Of a stretch of DNA of 64,000 nt, positions 1 through 8,147 are shown in pieces (the stretch's first letter is position 1; each line of letters starts with the position of its first letter). This DNA is from Candidatus Kaistella beijingensis (GTDB lineage: Bacteria > Bacteroidota > Bacteroidia > Flavobacteriales > Weeksellaceae). The stretch spans positions 558,001-622,000 of the forward strand of contig NZ_CP071953.1 in the NCBI RefSeq assembly GCF_020084865.1, given 5' to 3'. Below the pieces are notes generated by a model, which saw only the letters and a program-made list of their open reading frames with translations, ran no database searches and had not been told where the DNA came from. The translations under genes and the position numbers were made by a program.

Positions 1-1656
1 ATCCACATTCGAGAGTTCCAGAACGCCTTCATAAGCGACACCTTTTGTTCCGTTCAAAGTCAGCCATTCTCCTTCGTGGATTTTTTTGCCGTCTTTGGTC
101 ACAAAATATTTTTCGTGTTCGTGAATTTCAATATCATTACAACCAACGATACAGCATTTTCCCCAACCTCTCGCAACAAGTGCGGCGTGAGAAGTCATTC
201 CACCTTTTGTGGTTAAAATCGCTTGAGATTTGTGCATTCCGTCCACATCTTCCGGCGAAGTTTCTTCACGCACTAAAATAACTTTTTCACCTTTCAATCC
301 CCATTTTACGGCTTCTTCTGATGAAAAAACCACTTTTCCAACGGCTCCGCCTGGACCTGCAGGAAGACCTTTTGCAATCGGTTTATTTCGTTTCTCTTCT
401 GCGGGATCAATCATTGGTAAAAGGAGTTCTACCAACTGATTGGGACCCACTCTCATCACCGCAGTATCGGCGTCAATTAATTTTTCTTTGAACATATCTG
501 CAGCCATTTTTACCGCAGCAACTCCGTTTCGTTTTCCGACTCTGCACTGCAACATAAAGAGTTTCCCTTTTTCAATGGTGAACTCAATATCCTGCATGTC
601 TTTGTAATGTTTCTCCAATTTCTGCTGATATTCGTCGAGTTCTTTATATTGTTTCGGCATGAATTTTTCCAAAGTCAGCAAATCTTTTGAATGGTCGTTT
701 TTGGAAGTTTCATTAATCGGAGCCGGCGTTCTGATTCCCGCCACAACGTCTTCACCTTGCGCATTAATCAAATATTCACCATAAAAATGGTCATCACCGT
801 TTCCGGGATTTCTAGTGAACGCAACTCCGGTACAGGAATCTTCACCCATGTTTCCGAAAACCATTGCCTGAACGTTTACCGCAGTTCCCCAATCATCAGG
901 AATTCTCTCAATTCTACGATATTCGATTGCACGTTTTCCGTTCCAAGAAGCGAAAACTGCTCCGACTCCGCCCATCAATTGATCCCAAGGATTTTCAGGA
1001 AATTCAACTTTTAAATGTTTTTTGGTTAATTCTTTAAATTCTTTTACCAGTTTTTTCAAATCATCGGCAGAAAGTTCGGTGTCCAATTCAACGCCTTTTT
1101 TCTTTTTCATTTCCTCCAAACGTTCGTCCATCAATTTGCGGATTCCTTTACCTTTTGCAGGTTCCATTCCACCCGCTTTTTCCACAACTACGTCTGCATA
1201 CATCATCACCAATCTTCGGTAAGCGTCGTAAGCAAATCTTGCATCACCGGAAACTTCGATTAAACCTTTTACAGTTTCATCATTCAAACCAATATTTAAA
1301 ACAGTGTCCATCATTCCCGGCATTGAACGTCTGGCTCCGGAACGAACCGACATCAACAAGGGATCTTTCACATCGCCGAATTTTTTGCCCATGAGTTTTT
1401 CAACTTCGGCAAGGGCGTCTTTTATTTGTTTTTCTAAATCTTTAGGATAAGTTCTTTTGTGATCGTAGAAGTAAGTACAAACTTCCGTAGTTACGGTAAA
1501 TCCTGGAGGAACAGGAAGTTTTAAATTTTTGTGTCCTGCCATTTCTGCGAGATTCGCTCCTTTTCCGCCGAGAAGATTTTTCATTGATTCATTTCCATCC
1601 GCTTTTCCTCCGCCGAAGGAATAGACATACTTCTCTGCTTTTGCTTTTGTAGCCAT
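1..1656 (-). CDS. ppdK: Pyruvate, phosphate dikinase (C-terminus cut by window edge)
   Basis: The frame is open for 552 codons from an ATG at 1656 to the window edge, so the C-terminal PEP/pyruvate-binding TIM barrel lies outside. The N-terminus carries the PPDK nucleotide-binding signature (LLGGKGANLAEM, then VPPGFTVTTEVC) and PMLDTVLN-like PGMMDTVLNIGLN. The phosphohistidine domain is visible near residues 480-500 as GGMTSHAALVARGWGKCC, with the catalytic His near 488. The family interconverts pyruvate + ATP + Pi and PEP + AMP + PPi in the cytoplasm. Full-length enzymes are about 880-910 residues, so roughly 60% is present. It is transcribed away from fabH with about 170 bp between. I see no frameshift. 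The identification is firm; direction in vivo (gluconeogenic or glycolytic) cannot be told. Confidence 0.95.
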   Translation of the reverse strand, partial: MATKAKAEKYVYSFGGGKADGNESMKNLLGGKGANLAEMAGHKNLKLPVPPGFTVTTEVCTYFYDHKRTYPKDLEKQIKDALAEVEKLMGKKFGDVKDPLLMSVRSGARRSMPGMMDTVLNIGLNDETVKGLIEVSGDARFAYDAYRRLVMMYADVVVEKAGGMEPAKGKGIRKLMDERLEEMKKKKGVELDTELSADDLKKLVKEFKELTKKHLKVEFPENPWDQLMGGVGAVFASWNGKRAIEYRRIERIPDDWGTAVNVQAMVFGNMGEDSCTGVAFTRNPGNGDDHFYGEYLINAQGEDVVAGIRTPAPINETSKNDHSKDLLTLEKFMPKQYKELDEYQQKLEKHYKDMQDIEFTIEKGKLFMLQCRVGKRNGVAAVKMAADMFKEKLIDADTAVMRVGPNQLVELLLPMIDPAEEKRNKPIAKGLPAGPGGAVGKVVFSSEEAVKWGLKGEKVILVREETSPEDVDGMHKSQAILTTKGGMTSHAALVARGWGKCCIVGCNDIEIHEHEKYFVTKDGKKIHEGEWLTLNGTKGVAYEGVLELSNVD

Positions 1657-1824
1657 TTTATCTTGATTTTTAATTATTTCCTCAAAAACTCAAGTAAAAT
1701 TACGGCGAACCAATAATTAAAAATGAAATTGAATATATGAGATATGTCAAATCTGATTTATGTCAGAAAACCAAAGAGAATGCAACATTTGTCACATTCT
1801 CTTTACAATATTTTTTGTATAAAA

Positions 1825-2847
1825 TTAATACTCAAACAAAACGCTTCCCCAAGTAAAACCACTCCCAAAAGCCGAAAGCAAAACCAAATCTCCACGCTTT
1901 ATTTTTCCTTCCTCAATCGCTTCGGACAAAGCAATTGGAATAGAAGCAGCGGTGGTGTTTCCATATTTTTGAATGTTGTTGAACACTTTTTCATTGGGTA
2001 AACCAAACTTTTGCTGAACATACTGTGCAATCCTCAAATTCGCTTGATGTGGAATGAACATATCCAAATCTTCAACGTTTTTTCCGGCAGATTTTAAAGC
2101 TTCTTCCATTGTTTCAGGGAATCTTGTAACGGCATGTTTGAAGACGAAGTTTCCGTTCATGATTGGATAAACTTCCTCGTCGGTCACGTTTTCAGGTTCC
2201 AAACGCATTCTGTCGCTCCATCCGTATTTTGAACCGGGAAATTTAGTGCAAAGTTCATCGGCATATTTTCCTTCGGAATGCATATTGAAAGCTAAAATAT
2301 CACCCGCATTTTCATCTTCCGTTGCCGAGAGTACAATCGCTCCTGCTCCATCACCGAAAATTACGGAAACGCCTCTTCCTGCATCAGAAAAATCAAGCCC
2401 GAAAGAATGAACTTCTGCACCCACTACCAAAATATTTTTATAGGTTTTCGATTTGATGAAAGCGTTTGCAACACTCATCGCATACACAAATCCCGAACAT
2501 TGATTTCTCACGTCAAGCGCTCCGATTGTATCACAACCCAACATTTCCTGCAAAAGCACTCCACAACCCGGGAAATAATAATCGGGAGAAAGCGTGGCGA
2601 AAATAATATAGTCGATATCTTTTGCTGACAATCCTGCATTTTTGATGGCGATTTCCGATGCTTTGAAACCCAAATAAGCGGTGGTTTCTTCGGAATCATT
2701 CCTGTTTTTTCTGTGGTGACGTTCTTTGATTCCTGTTCTTTCGGTAATCCATTCGTCGTTGGTGGTCATCAGTTTCGACAGGTCGTCGTTGGTTACAATA
2801 TTTTCAGGAACGTAATGGCCGATTCCTTTAATGATACTTTTAATCAT
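1825..2847 (-). CDS. fabH: Beta-ketoacyl-ACP synthase III
   Basis: 340-residue KAS III, the usual family length. The catalytic triad is readable: Cys117 in RNQCSGF, His267 in IPHQANLRIAQ and Asn297 in KYGNTTAAS. The N-terminal GIGHYVPENIVTNDDL and C-terminal LLSAFGSGFTWGSVLFEY are family hallmarks. It condenses an acyl-CoA primer with malonyl-ACP to start fatty-acid synthesis; branched primers are typical of Flavobacteria, though the sequence does not prove substrate. It stands alone here rather than next to rpmF/plsX, so it may be a second paralogue. A TATATTTG box lies 18 bp upstream of the ATG at 2847. Confidence 0.93.
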   Translation of the reverse strand: MIKSIIKGIGHYVPENIVTNDDLSKLMTTNDEWITERTGIKERHHRKNRNDSEETTAYLGFKASEIAIKNAGLSAKDIDYIIFATLSPDYYFPGCGVLLQEMLGCDTIGALDVRNQCSGFVYAMSVANAFIKSKTYKNILVVGAEVHSFGLDFSDAGRGVSVIFGDGAGAIVLSATEDENAGDILAFNMHSEGKYADELCTKFPGSKYGWSDRMRLEPENVTDEEVYPIMNGNFVFKHAVTRFPETMEEALKSAGKNVEDLDMFIPHQANLRIAQYVQQKFGLPNEKVFNNIQKYGNTTAASIPIALSEAIEEGKIKRGDLVLLSAFGSGFTWGSVLFEY

Positions 2848-2864
2848 GAAGTTGGTAATTTTTA

Positions 2865-2872
2865 CAAATATA
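2865..2872 (-). promoter_or_regulatory. Putative Bacteroidetes -7 box for fabH
   Basis: On the minus strand this reads TATATTTG, an exact match to the Bacteroidetes -7 consensus TAnnTTTG, 18 bp before the fabH ATG. No convincing TTG (-33) was found at the usual spacing. Confidence 0.5.
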
Positions 2873-2924
2873 AATTTTATTTAAAACATAGGAAAAATCT
2901 TTAAATTTCATATAAAATATTAGC

Positions 2925-2932
2925 TAAATTTG
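2925..2932 (+). promoter_or_regulatory. Putative -7 box immediately before corA (possible leaderless start)
   Basis: TAAATTTG matches TAnnTTTG exactly and ends only four bases before the corA ATG at 2937. If used, transcription would begin at or beside the start codon. No clear TTG was seen upstream at normal spacing. Confidence 0.4.
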
Positions 2933-2936
2933 TGGG

Positions 2937-3839
2937 ATGCCGATAGAAATTATTTACCGAAACGATCATTGCGAATGGATTGACGTGGAAGCTCCCACGG
3001 AAGAAGACCTGCAGTTTCTTCATCAAAGATATGAAATCAACCTTCTTTTGCTGGAAGACACAATCGACCCAAATCACCTCCCAAAATTTGAGGAGGACGG
3101 AAATGTGAAATTTTTCCTGATGCGTGAAAACACAGAACTAGAGCGGCAAAATCTCAACACCATCAGTGACATCAGTACAAAACTCGGAGTTTTCATTATC
3201 AACGGTATCATCATCACGACACACCGAATGAAAAACCGCAGTATCTATGAGCTGAAAAAAGAAATATTTTTACCCGAGAATAAAGAAATCACGCCCGACA
3301 AAATTGCCCTGAATCTTGCTTTAAAAGTGATGAAATCCTATGACGACGAATCACAAAATTTGATGGAAACGATGGACAATGTAGAAAATGAAATTTTCCT
3401 AAAAAACACCAACAATACGGTTCAAATAAGGCGTCTTTACAAACTGAAAAGAAAATCTGGATTGAACACGAGAATATTGAACATCTCCACAGTTTGGGTG
3501 GATAAATTCAAAATTCTAAACCTGGAAGAAGCTGCTGTAACGGATTTGACAGATAAGTATAAGGATGTAATCGCAGATTTCGAGCATTTGAACGCGCAGA
3601 TTACCAACTTAATTTCGATGTATCTTGCCTTGAGCGACCAAAAAGCGAATCAGGTAATGAAAGTTCTTGCGATTTACTCCATGTATTTTTTCCCGATCAC
3701 TTTTATTGCGGGGATTTACGGAATGAATTTCGACAATATGCCCGAACTTCACCAAAAATATGGCTATTTCTTCACCTTGGGATTAATGGCATTTATTGCG
3801 CTGCTTACTTTCATCTATGTTAGAAGGAAGAAATGGTAG
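2937..3839 (+). CDS. corA: CorA-family magnesium/divalent cation transporter
   Basis: 300 residues, slightly shorter than classical CorA (about 316). The long acidic/helical cytoplasmic part (residues 1-235) is followed by two transmembrane helices at the C-terminus. The pore signature GMN occurs in IYGMNFDNMPE near residue 260, and the chain ends in a positively charged cytoplasmic tail (YVRRKKW). CorA proteins form homopentameric inner-membrane channels for Mg2+ (also Co2+/Ni2+). It is divergent from fabH with 89 bp between starts. No strong Shine-Dalgarno is seen and a -7-like box abuts the ATG. The family assignment is firm; the exact ion is inferred. Confidence 0.93.
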   Translation: MPIEIIYRNDHCEWIDVEAPTEEDLQFLHQRYEINLLLLEDTIDPNHLPKFEEDGNVKFFLMRENTELERQNLNTISDISTKLGVFIINGIIITTHRMKNRSIYELKKEIFLPENKEITPDKIALNLALKVMKSYDDESQNLMETMDNVENEIFLKNTNNTVQIRRLYKLKRKSGLNTRILNISTVWVDKFKILNLEEAAVTDLTDKYKDVIADFEHLNAQITNLISMYLALSDQKANQVMKVLAIYSMYFFPITFIAGIYGMNFDNMPELHQKYGYFFTLGLMAFIALLTFIYVRRKKW

Positions 3840-4004
3840 CGATGCCCATAAAATTTCTATTTTTTAAAAAATATCGCACTTTTACTTTCATTTTTCAACA
3901 CATATAGCTTCTTTGTTAAAATTTTGTTAAAAGATATTTTTTACGTTTTAATTATTCTTAATTTTTTTACATTTAATTATTAATAATTTTACACATAAAG
4001 AATT

Positions 4005-4538
4005 ATGGCAACGAAAACAACTAAAAAAGGTAAGGTAAAACCTAAAGCTGATGCAGCGGATCAGCTTAAAGACTTTATGATTGATGGTTTGAAAGATTTA
4101 TACTGGGCTGAAAAAGCATTGGTAAAAAATCTCCCGAAAATGCACAAAAATGCAACATCCAAAAATCTAAAAGCTGCCATTGCAGGCCATTTGGAAGAAA
4201 CCAAAGGTCAGGTAAAAAGACTGGAAGATGCCTTCAAAGCATTGAAATTGAAACCCGAAGCCGTGAAATGTGACGCGATGGACGGACTTTTGAAAGAAGC
4301 TGAAGGAATTTTGGAAGAAACCGAACCTGGTGCAGTTCGCGATGCCGCAATTATAGCGGCAGCACAAAAAGTGGAACATTACGAAATTGCATCTTACGGA
4401 ACGATGGCGACATACGCCAAACTTTTAGGACAAAAAGAAGTTTTGAAACTCCTCCTGGAAACTTTAAAACAGGAAAAAACCTGCGACAAAGATTTAACCA
4501 AACTCGCAAAAACTGAAATCAACCTTAAAGCGAAATAA
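4005..4538 (+). CDS. DUF892 (YciE/YciF) ferritin-like stress protein
   Basis: 177 residues with a basic N-terminal leader (residues 1-15, KKGKVKPK) followed by the DUF892 four-helix core beginning LKDFMIDGLKDLYWAEKALV. Glutamates and histidines spaced through the helices (HLEETKGQ near 60, EHYEIASYG near 125) fit the ferritin-like fold described for YciE/YciF. These proteins are linked to osmotic, stationary-phase or oxidative stress, but their chemistry is not established. The upstream 165 bp is very AT-rich and a hairpin terminator follows at 4544. Next comes a catalase-domain protein, which suggests a stress neighbourhood. The family call is firm; the role is inferred. Confidence 0.85.
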   Translation: MATKTTKKGKVKPKADAADQLKDFMIDGLKDLYWAEKALVKNLPKMHKNATSKNLKAAIAGHLEETKGQVKRLEDAFKALKLKPEAVKCDAMDGLLKEAEGILEETEPGAVRDAAIIAAAQKVEHYEIASYGTMATYAKLLGQKEVLKLLLETLKQEKTCDKDLTKLAKTEINLKAK

Positions 4539-4543
4539 ATGTG

Positions 4544-4569
4544 AAGCGGTTTTTATGACCGCTTTTTTT
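4544..4569 (+). terminator. Rho-independent terminator after the DUF892 gene
   Basis: A 7-bp stem (AAGCGGT / ACCGCTT) with a 7-nt loop is followed by a T run, starting five bases after the stop codon. Confidence 0.8.
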
Positions 4570-4619
4570 AGCTAAAATCCTCAGACAAACTTGGGATAGA
4601 CATTCCGAAGAAAGTTGAT

Positions 4620-5195
4620 ATGCCATTAAACCAAAATATCGGCGCAGATGAAAATCCAAAAAATCACCAACCAAAAGATGCCAATTTCGTGAAAGAAAAA
4701 TCTCAAAAACTTTCAATGGAAGCGCATAACAAAGGCGACATTAAAACAAGAGTCATAGGAGTTTTATGCGATAACAATGTGGATGAAGATTCTTTCAACC
4801 AGTTCAAAAAAGTTTTGGAAAAGGAAGGTGCAAGTTGCAAAATTATTGCACCGAAAGGCGGAAAAATAAAAGGAAACAAAGGCACGGAAATAAAAGTGGA
4901 CGAAAATTTCCTAACGGTAACTTCTGTCTGTTTCGAAGCGGTTTTCGTTCCGAACGGAATTTCTAATGAAGTTATAAAACACGAAGTTGCAAAACATTTG
5001 CTGAATGAAACCTTTAAACATTGCAAAGCAATTGCGATTGAAGGAAACGCGATAAAATTGTTAGAAATTACGCACATTCCTGCCGATAAATATGACAAAG
5101 CGCTTTTGGTGGATAAAACCCCGAAAGATTTTGTAAAAGCCATTGCATCGGGAAGAAATTGGGATCGTGAACTTCATCCAGTAGTTCCGGCGTAA
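4620..5195 (+). CDS. Stand-alone catalase C-terminal (class I GATase-like) domain protein
   Basis: 191 residues. From about residue 43 (IKTRVIGVLCDNNVDEDS) it matches the flavodoxin/DJ-1-like domain found only at the C-terminus of large-subunit (KatE/HPII-type) catalases, including the KIIAPKGGKI strand-loop. The heme-binding catalase core is absent. The N-terminal 42 residues resemble the polar linker that joins core and C-terminal domain in those enzymes (for example QKLSMEAHNKGDIKTR). It lies 81 bp after the DUF892 gene, separated by a terminator, and ends in its own terminator. No DJ-1-type catalytic Cys could be assigned with confidence. Possibilities are a relic of a deleted katE or a free-standing stress domain. 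Confidence 0.7.
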   Translation: MPLNQNIGADENPKNHQPKDANFVKEKSQKLSMEAHNKGDIKTRVIGVLCDNNVDEDSFNQFKKVLEKEGASCKIIAPKGGKIKGNKGTEIKVDENFLTVTSVCFEAVFVPNGISNEVIKHEVAKHLLNETFKHCKAIAIEGNAIKLLEITHIPADKYDKALLVDKTPKDFVKAIASGRNWDRELHPVVPA

Positions 5196-5210
5196 AACTA
5201 AAACATATTT

Positions 5211-5250
5211 AACTTTGTCAAAATTTTAAAGTTTTGGCAAAGTTTATTTT
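5211..5250 (+). terminator. Terminator after the catalase-domain gene
   Basis: The near-perfect inverted repeat AACTTTGTCAAAA / TTTTGGCAAAGTT (one G-T pair) is followed by TATTTT, 16 bp after the stop codon. Confidence 0.7.
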
Positions 5251-5255
5251 ATGAT

Positions 5256-5852
5256 ATGAAATCAGATATTCCAAAACAGAAAGAAGGCGCATTTAGTGAC
5301 ACGGTTTCCTCCATCAAATTTGAGAACGAAACTCAGGCAATTGAACATTTTACAGTGGTGCGAAAACGGTTCCTTGATGTGAATTCTTGGGAACTATTTG
5401 CAGGTGAAGAGAAAGCATCATTTTCGCTGACAGATGCTAACGGAAACTTTCTTCTCGATCATCCCGCGGTTGGAAATTTTATCAAAATTAAAATTCCCGG
5501 GCTACACAATCCGACTGGAGACGGTTTCGACTGGGTGAAAATTGAGGAGATTAAGGAAGAGAAAAATTTAAATTTTGAAAGTGTTTACATTCGAGTTCGT
5601 CCATCGTCCGATCCCACAAAGCCAGAAGAAAAAGTAGCTCATTTCTTTGATGAAAAGGCGACTTCCAACTTTCTGATCAGGCGCGTTGGCGAAGAAATTT
5701 TCGCCGAAGTTCATGGCAGAAATGAAGAACCTAATACTGAAAATTTAAATCTTTTGGAAAAAGCGAGAAATCTTTTAGTGGCAATTGGCGGAATGATTGC
5801 GGGATCAAAATTCCAGTGGAAATCTCTGACTGAAGGACTGATAAAAATGTGA
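5256..5852 (+). CDS. Hypothetical protein
   Basis: 198 residues, no signal peptide and no membrane segment. I do not recognise a named domain. The middle (residues 75-150) alternates short strands with conserved-looking Gly/Pro turns (FIKIKIPG, DWVKIEEI, VYIRVRPSSDP), and residues 150-165 read EEIFAEVHGRNEEPNTEN. The C-terminal 25 residues contain a weakly hydrophobic helix (LLVAIGGMIAG). It starts six bases after the preceding terminator's T run; a second, out-of-frame ATG at 5251 is ignored. Clustering with DUF892 and catalase-domain genes hints at stress biology, which is inference only. Confidence 0.6.
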   Translation: MKSDIPKQKEGAFSDTVSSIKFENETQAIEHFTVVRKRFLDVNSWELFAGEEKASFSLTDANGNFLLDHPAVGNFIKIKIPGLHNPTGDGFDWVKIEEIKEEKNLNFESVYIRVRPSSDPTKPEEKVAHFFDEKATSNFLIRRVGEEIFAEVHGRNEEPNTENLNLLEKARNLLVAIGGMIAGSKFQWKSLTEGLIKM

Positions 5853-5902
5853 GATTTTTCCTCTGAATTTCAGGAATTATATTATCTTGATCGAACGAAC
5901 AA

Positions 5903-6880
5903 TTAGAATTTTCGTTCGATTACATAATCCAACATGAGATGAAGTGACTGTCTGGATTCTGATTCGGGAAACTCATTGAGGATGTCTTTCGCTTTTTGAT
6001 GGAAATCTTTCATCACTCCTATCGCATAATCCAGTCCGCCTGATTTTTTTACAAATTCCACCAATTCTTTCACCCTTTTCGTGTCGTTGTTGTAGCGTTT
6101 AATGGTGTTGAAGTAATATTTTCGGTCGGTTTCATTCGCAGTTCTTAACGTGTAGATTAAAGGCAAAGTCATTTTCTGCTCTTTAATATCGATTCCAACC
6201 GGTTTTCCGATGATGTTTGAAGTGAGGTAATCAAAAAGATCGTCCTTAATTTGGAAAGCCATTCCTGTTAAAGTTCCGAATTCTTTCATTTTGGCGGCCA
6301 TTTTTTCATCCGCATTATTGGAAAGAACTCCTATTTCGCAACACGCTGCAATCAAGGTTGCAGTTTTCTGACGGATTATTTCGTAGTAAACCTCCTCTGT
6401 AATATCTAATTTTCGGGCTTTTTCGAGCTGTAAAAGCTCACCTTCCGCCATTTCTCGAATCGTTCGTGAAATCACGGCAAGCAAATCAAAATCTTTATGG
6501 TCGGTTGAAAGTAAAACTGCTTTCGATAAAAGATAATCCCCCACCAAAACCGCAATTTTATTTTTCCATAAAGCGTTGATAGAAAAGAAGTTTCTCCGTT
6601 TAAAACTTTCATCCACCACATCATCATGAACCAAAGTCGCCGTGTGAATCAACTCAATCATAGAAGCTCCCCGAAAGGATTTTTCGTTCACCTCTCCTAC
6701 CAACTTTGAACAAAGAAAAACAAACATTGGGCGCATCTGCTTTCCTTTCGTGGTAACGATAAAACGGGTGACTTTGTCTAAAAGTGGCACATTGCTCTGC
6801 ATCGACTCATAAAACTTTTGTTCAAAAAGTTTCATTTCTGTTGCAATCGGTTTCTTGATTTCTTCTACAATATTCGCCAC
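5903..6880 (-). CDS. Long-chain polyprenyl diphosphate synthase
   Basis: 325-residue trans-prenyltransferase. The first Asp-rich motif DDVVD is at residues 86-90 and the second, DDLFD, at 213-217; GKQMRP (46-51) is the allylic diphosphate-binding loop. Residues before the first motif are small (LIHTATLVHDD), as in octaprenyl/solanesyl-type enzymes, which suggests a long-chain product. It would extend FPP with IPP to make the side chain of menaquinone. It is convergent with the hypothetical gene at 5256. Two copies of an 18-bp AT-rich element carrying TATATTTG lie upstream. An IspB-like function is probable, but chain length is inferred. Confidence 0.9.
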   Translation of the reverse strand: MANIVEEIKKPIATEMKLFEQKFYESMQSNVPLLDKVTRFIVTTKGKQMRPMFVFLCSKLVGEVNEKSFRGASMIELIHTATLVHDDVVDESFKRRNFFSINALWKNKIAVLVGDYLLSKAVLLSTDHKDFDLLAVISRTIREMAEGELLQLEKARKLDITEEVYYEIIRQKTATLIAACCEIGVLSNNADEKMAAKMKEFGTLTGMAFQIKDDLFDYLTSNIIGKPVGIDIKEQKMTLPLIYTLRTANETDRKYYFNTIKRYNNDTKRVKELVEFVKKSGGLDYAIGVMKDFHQKAKDILNEFPESESRQSLHLMLDYVIERKF

Positions 6881-7179
6881 GTATTTATGAGCAATGAGTA
6901 ATTAGTAATAAGTAATTTTTGATACGAAGGCAAATATAATTAAAAAAGCATGAAAGATTTAGGCAAATCAATAGAAAATCTTAATTCCATCCAAAGCATT
7001 TTTCTCCCAAAAAAAATCAGCTATGGTCTTTTGTTGCTATAAATGTATTGACTTTCCTGATTTCATTTCAAACACAGTTCCCAATTCACAGACCGTAGAG
7101 TATAATTTTAGGAATTTTAACAAATATAATTAAAAAAGACCAATTTAGATTGAAGTAGTTTCGATAGCGTTACAGTTTA
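6881..7179. promoter_or_regulatory. Intergenic region with duplicated 18-bp promoter-like element
   Basis: No gene is seen in these 299 bp. Next to the prenyl synthase start is a stutter of GAGTAAT/AGTAAT-like words (6888-6916). The 18-mer starting CAAATATAAT and ending AAAAAAG occurs exactly at 6931-6948 and 7121-7138; its minus strand contains TATATTTG. The copy at 6931 is 50 bp from the prenyl synthase ATG and is the better promoter candidate. The rest is AT-rich with no reading frame I would call. Confidence 0.4.
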
Positions 7180-8055
7180 CTAACGAAGTTTTTCTCGCGG
7201 GATAAAATACAGGCTTTGTTTTACTTTGCCCAGTGGGCTTTTGAATTCTTCCCCGGAAATATAAATTCCATCCTCATTTACTGAAATTCCTTCAATTTGG
7301 CCAACTGATAACGAGCTTCCTATATAATATTTCACCGGTTTCTGATTAAAGAATATTCCAGGTTCGGTCTCACCAAATATGGAAAGAAAAACTTCGGTAT
7401 TTTTTGTGTATCCAACTAAATAAAGTTTTTTGTCAAAATAAGAAGCATCGGTAACAACAAAATCAGTTTTAAAAGATTCAATTTTTTCGGCAGGCTGCTG
7501 CACAAAAACATTTGGATTTACGGTGTAATGTGTTACCGATTTCGAAATCCATTCTTTGGTAAAAAGGTGAATTTTTCCGTTCAGGAAAATCATCGCTTCT
7601 GCGTCGAAATCGTTGTTGATGTTTTTTGGTTCGAAATCTTTCTGTTCAGGATAGAAAAATGGTATCTCCTGTATAGAATCAATTATCACAGAATCTTTAA
7701 AAGGGATTTTATAAATCTTCAAGTCTTTCCTAGTTCCTGCATTGTTCCCGAAGTCACCAATATAAGTATTTATGGAATCGCTTGTAATGGCTTCCCAATC
7801 CCTATTTTTTAAATCTGTTTTAATGACATCAAGAATTTTGCCCGAAGATTTGTCGATTTCAAAAACTTCTGAGGAATTTCCGCCGTCGTTAATCGTATAT
7901 AATTTGTCTCTGAAAAAAGTAAGTCCGGAAGTTTCTTTCAAAGAATCTGAAAGCGTGGCGACTTTGTATTTTTTAATTTTCAACCATTTCAGGTCTTGCT
8001 GAGCGGAAAGGTTCAGAGCAAATAAGAAAGAAAAAAGAAAAAGGATTTTTTGCAT
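7180..8055 (-). CDS. Secreted beta-propeller-like hypothetical protein
   Basis: 291 residues with a signal peptide (residues 1-18, MQKILFLFSFLFALNLSAQ). The mature protein has propeller-like blades (SGLTFFRDKLYTINDGGNS, then NRDWEAITSD and YIGDFGNN-G-RKDLKIYKIP). The DWEAI/YIGDFGNN pattern recalls SdiA-regulated or phytase-like secreted propellers common in Bacteroidetes, but I cannot name the enzyme. There is no T9SS C-terminal domain, so it is probably periplasmic or Sec-exported. It lies downstream of the terminator at 8091 and so is separate from the six-gene operon. Function unknown. Confidence 0.6.
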   Translation of the reverse strand: MQKILFLFSFLFALNLSAQQDLKWLKIKKYKVATLSDSLKETSGLTFFRDKLYTINDGGNSSEVFEIDKSSGKILDVIKTDLKNRDWEAITSDSINTYIGDFGNNAGTRKDLKIYKIPFKDSVIIDSIQEIPFFYPEQKDFEPKNINNDFDAEAMIFLNGKIHLFTKEWISKSVTHYTVNPNVFVQQPAEKIESFKTDFVVTDASYFDKKLYLVGYTKNTEVFLSIFGETEPGIFFNQKPVKYYIGSSLSVGQIEGISVNEDGIYISGEEFKSPLGKVKQSLYFIPREKLR

Positions 8056-8090
8056 TTTTTATCCTGATAAATTTTTAACGAAATTTAAAA

Positions 8091-8120
8091 CAAAAAAACC
8101 ACCAAACAAAGGTTGGTGGT
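8091..8120 (-). terminator. Terminator closing the exported-protein operon
   Basis: Read on the minus strand, the stem ACCACCAA / TTGGTGGT with a 7-nt loop is followed by a run of seven T, 28 bp after the stop of the 8148 gene. Confidence 0.8.
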
Positions 8121-8147
8121 CGATTAGTTCAATAATGTTAACCACTA

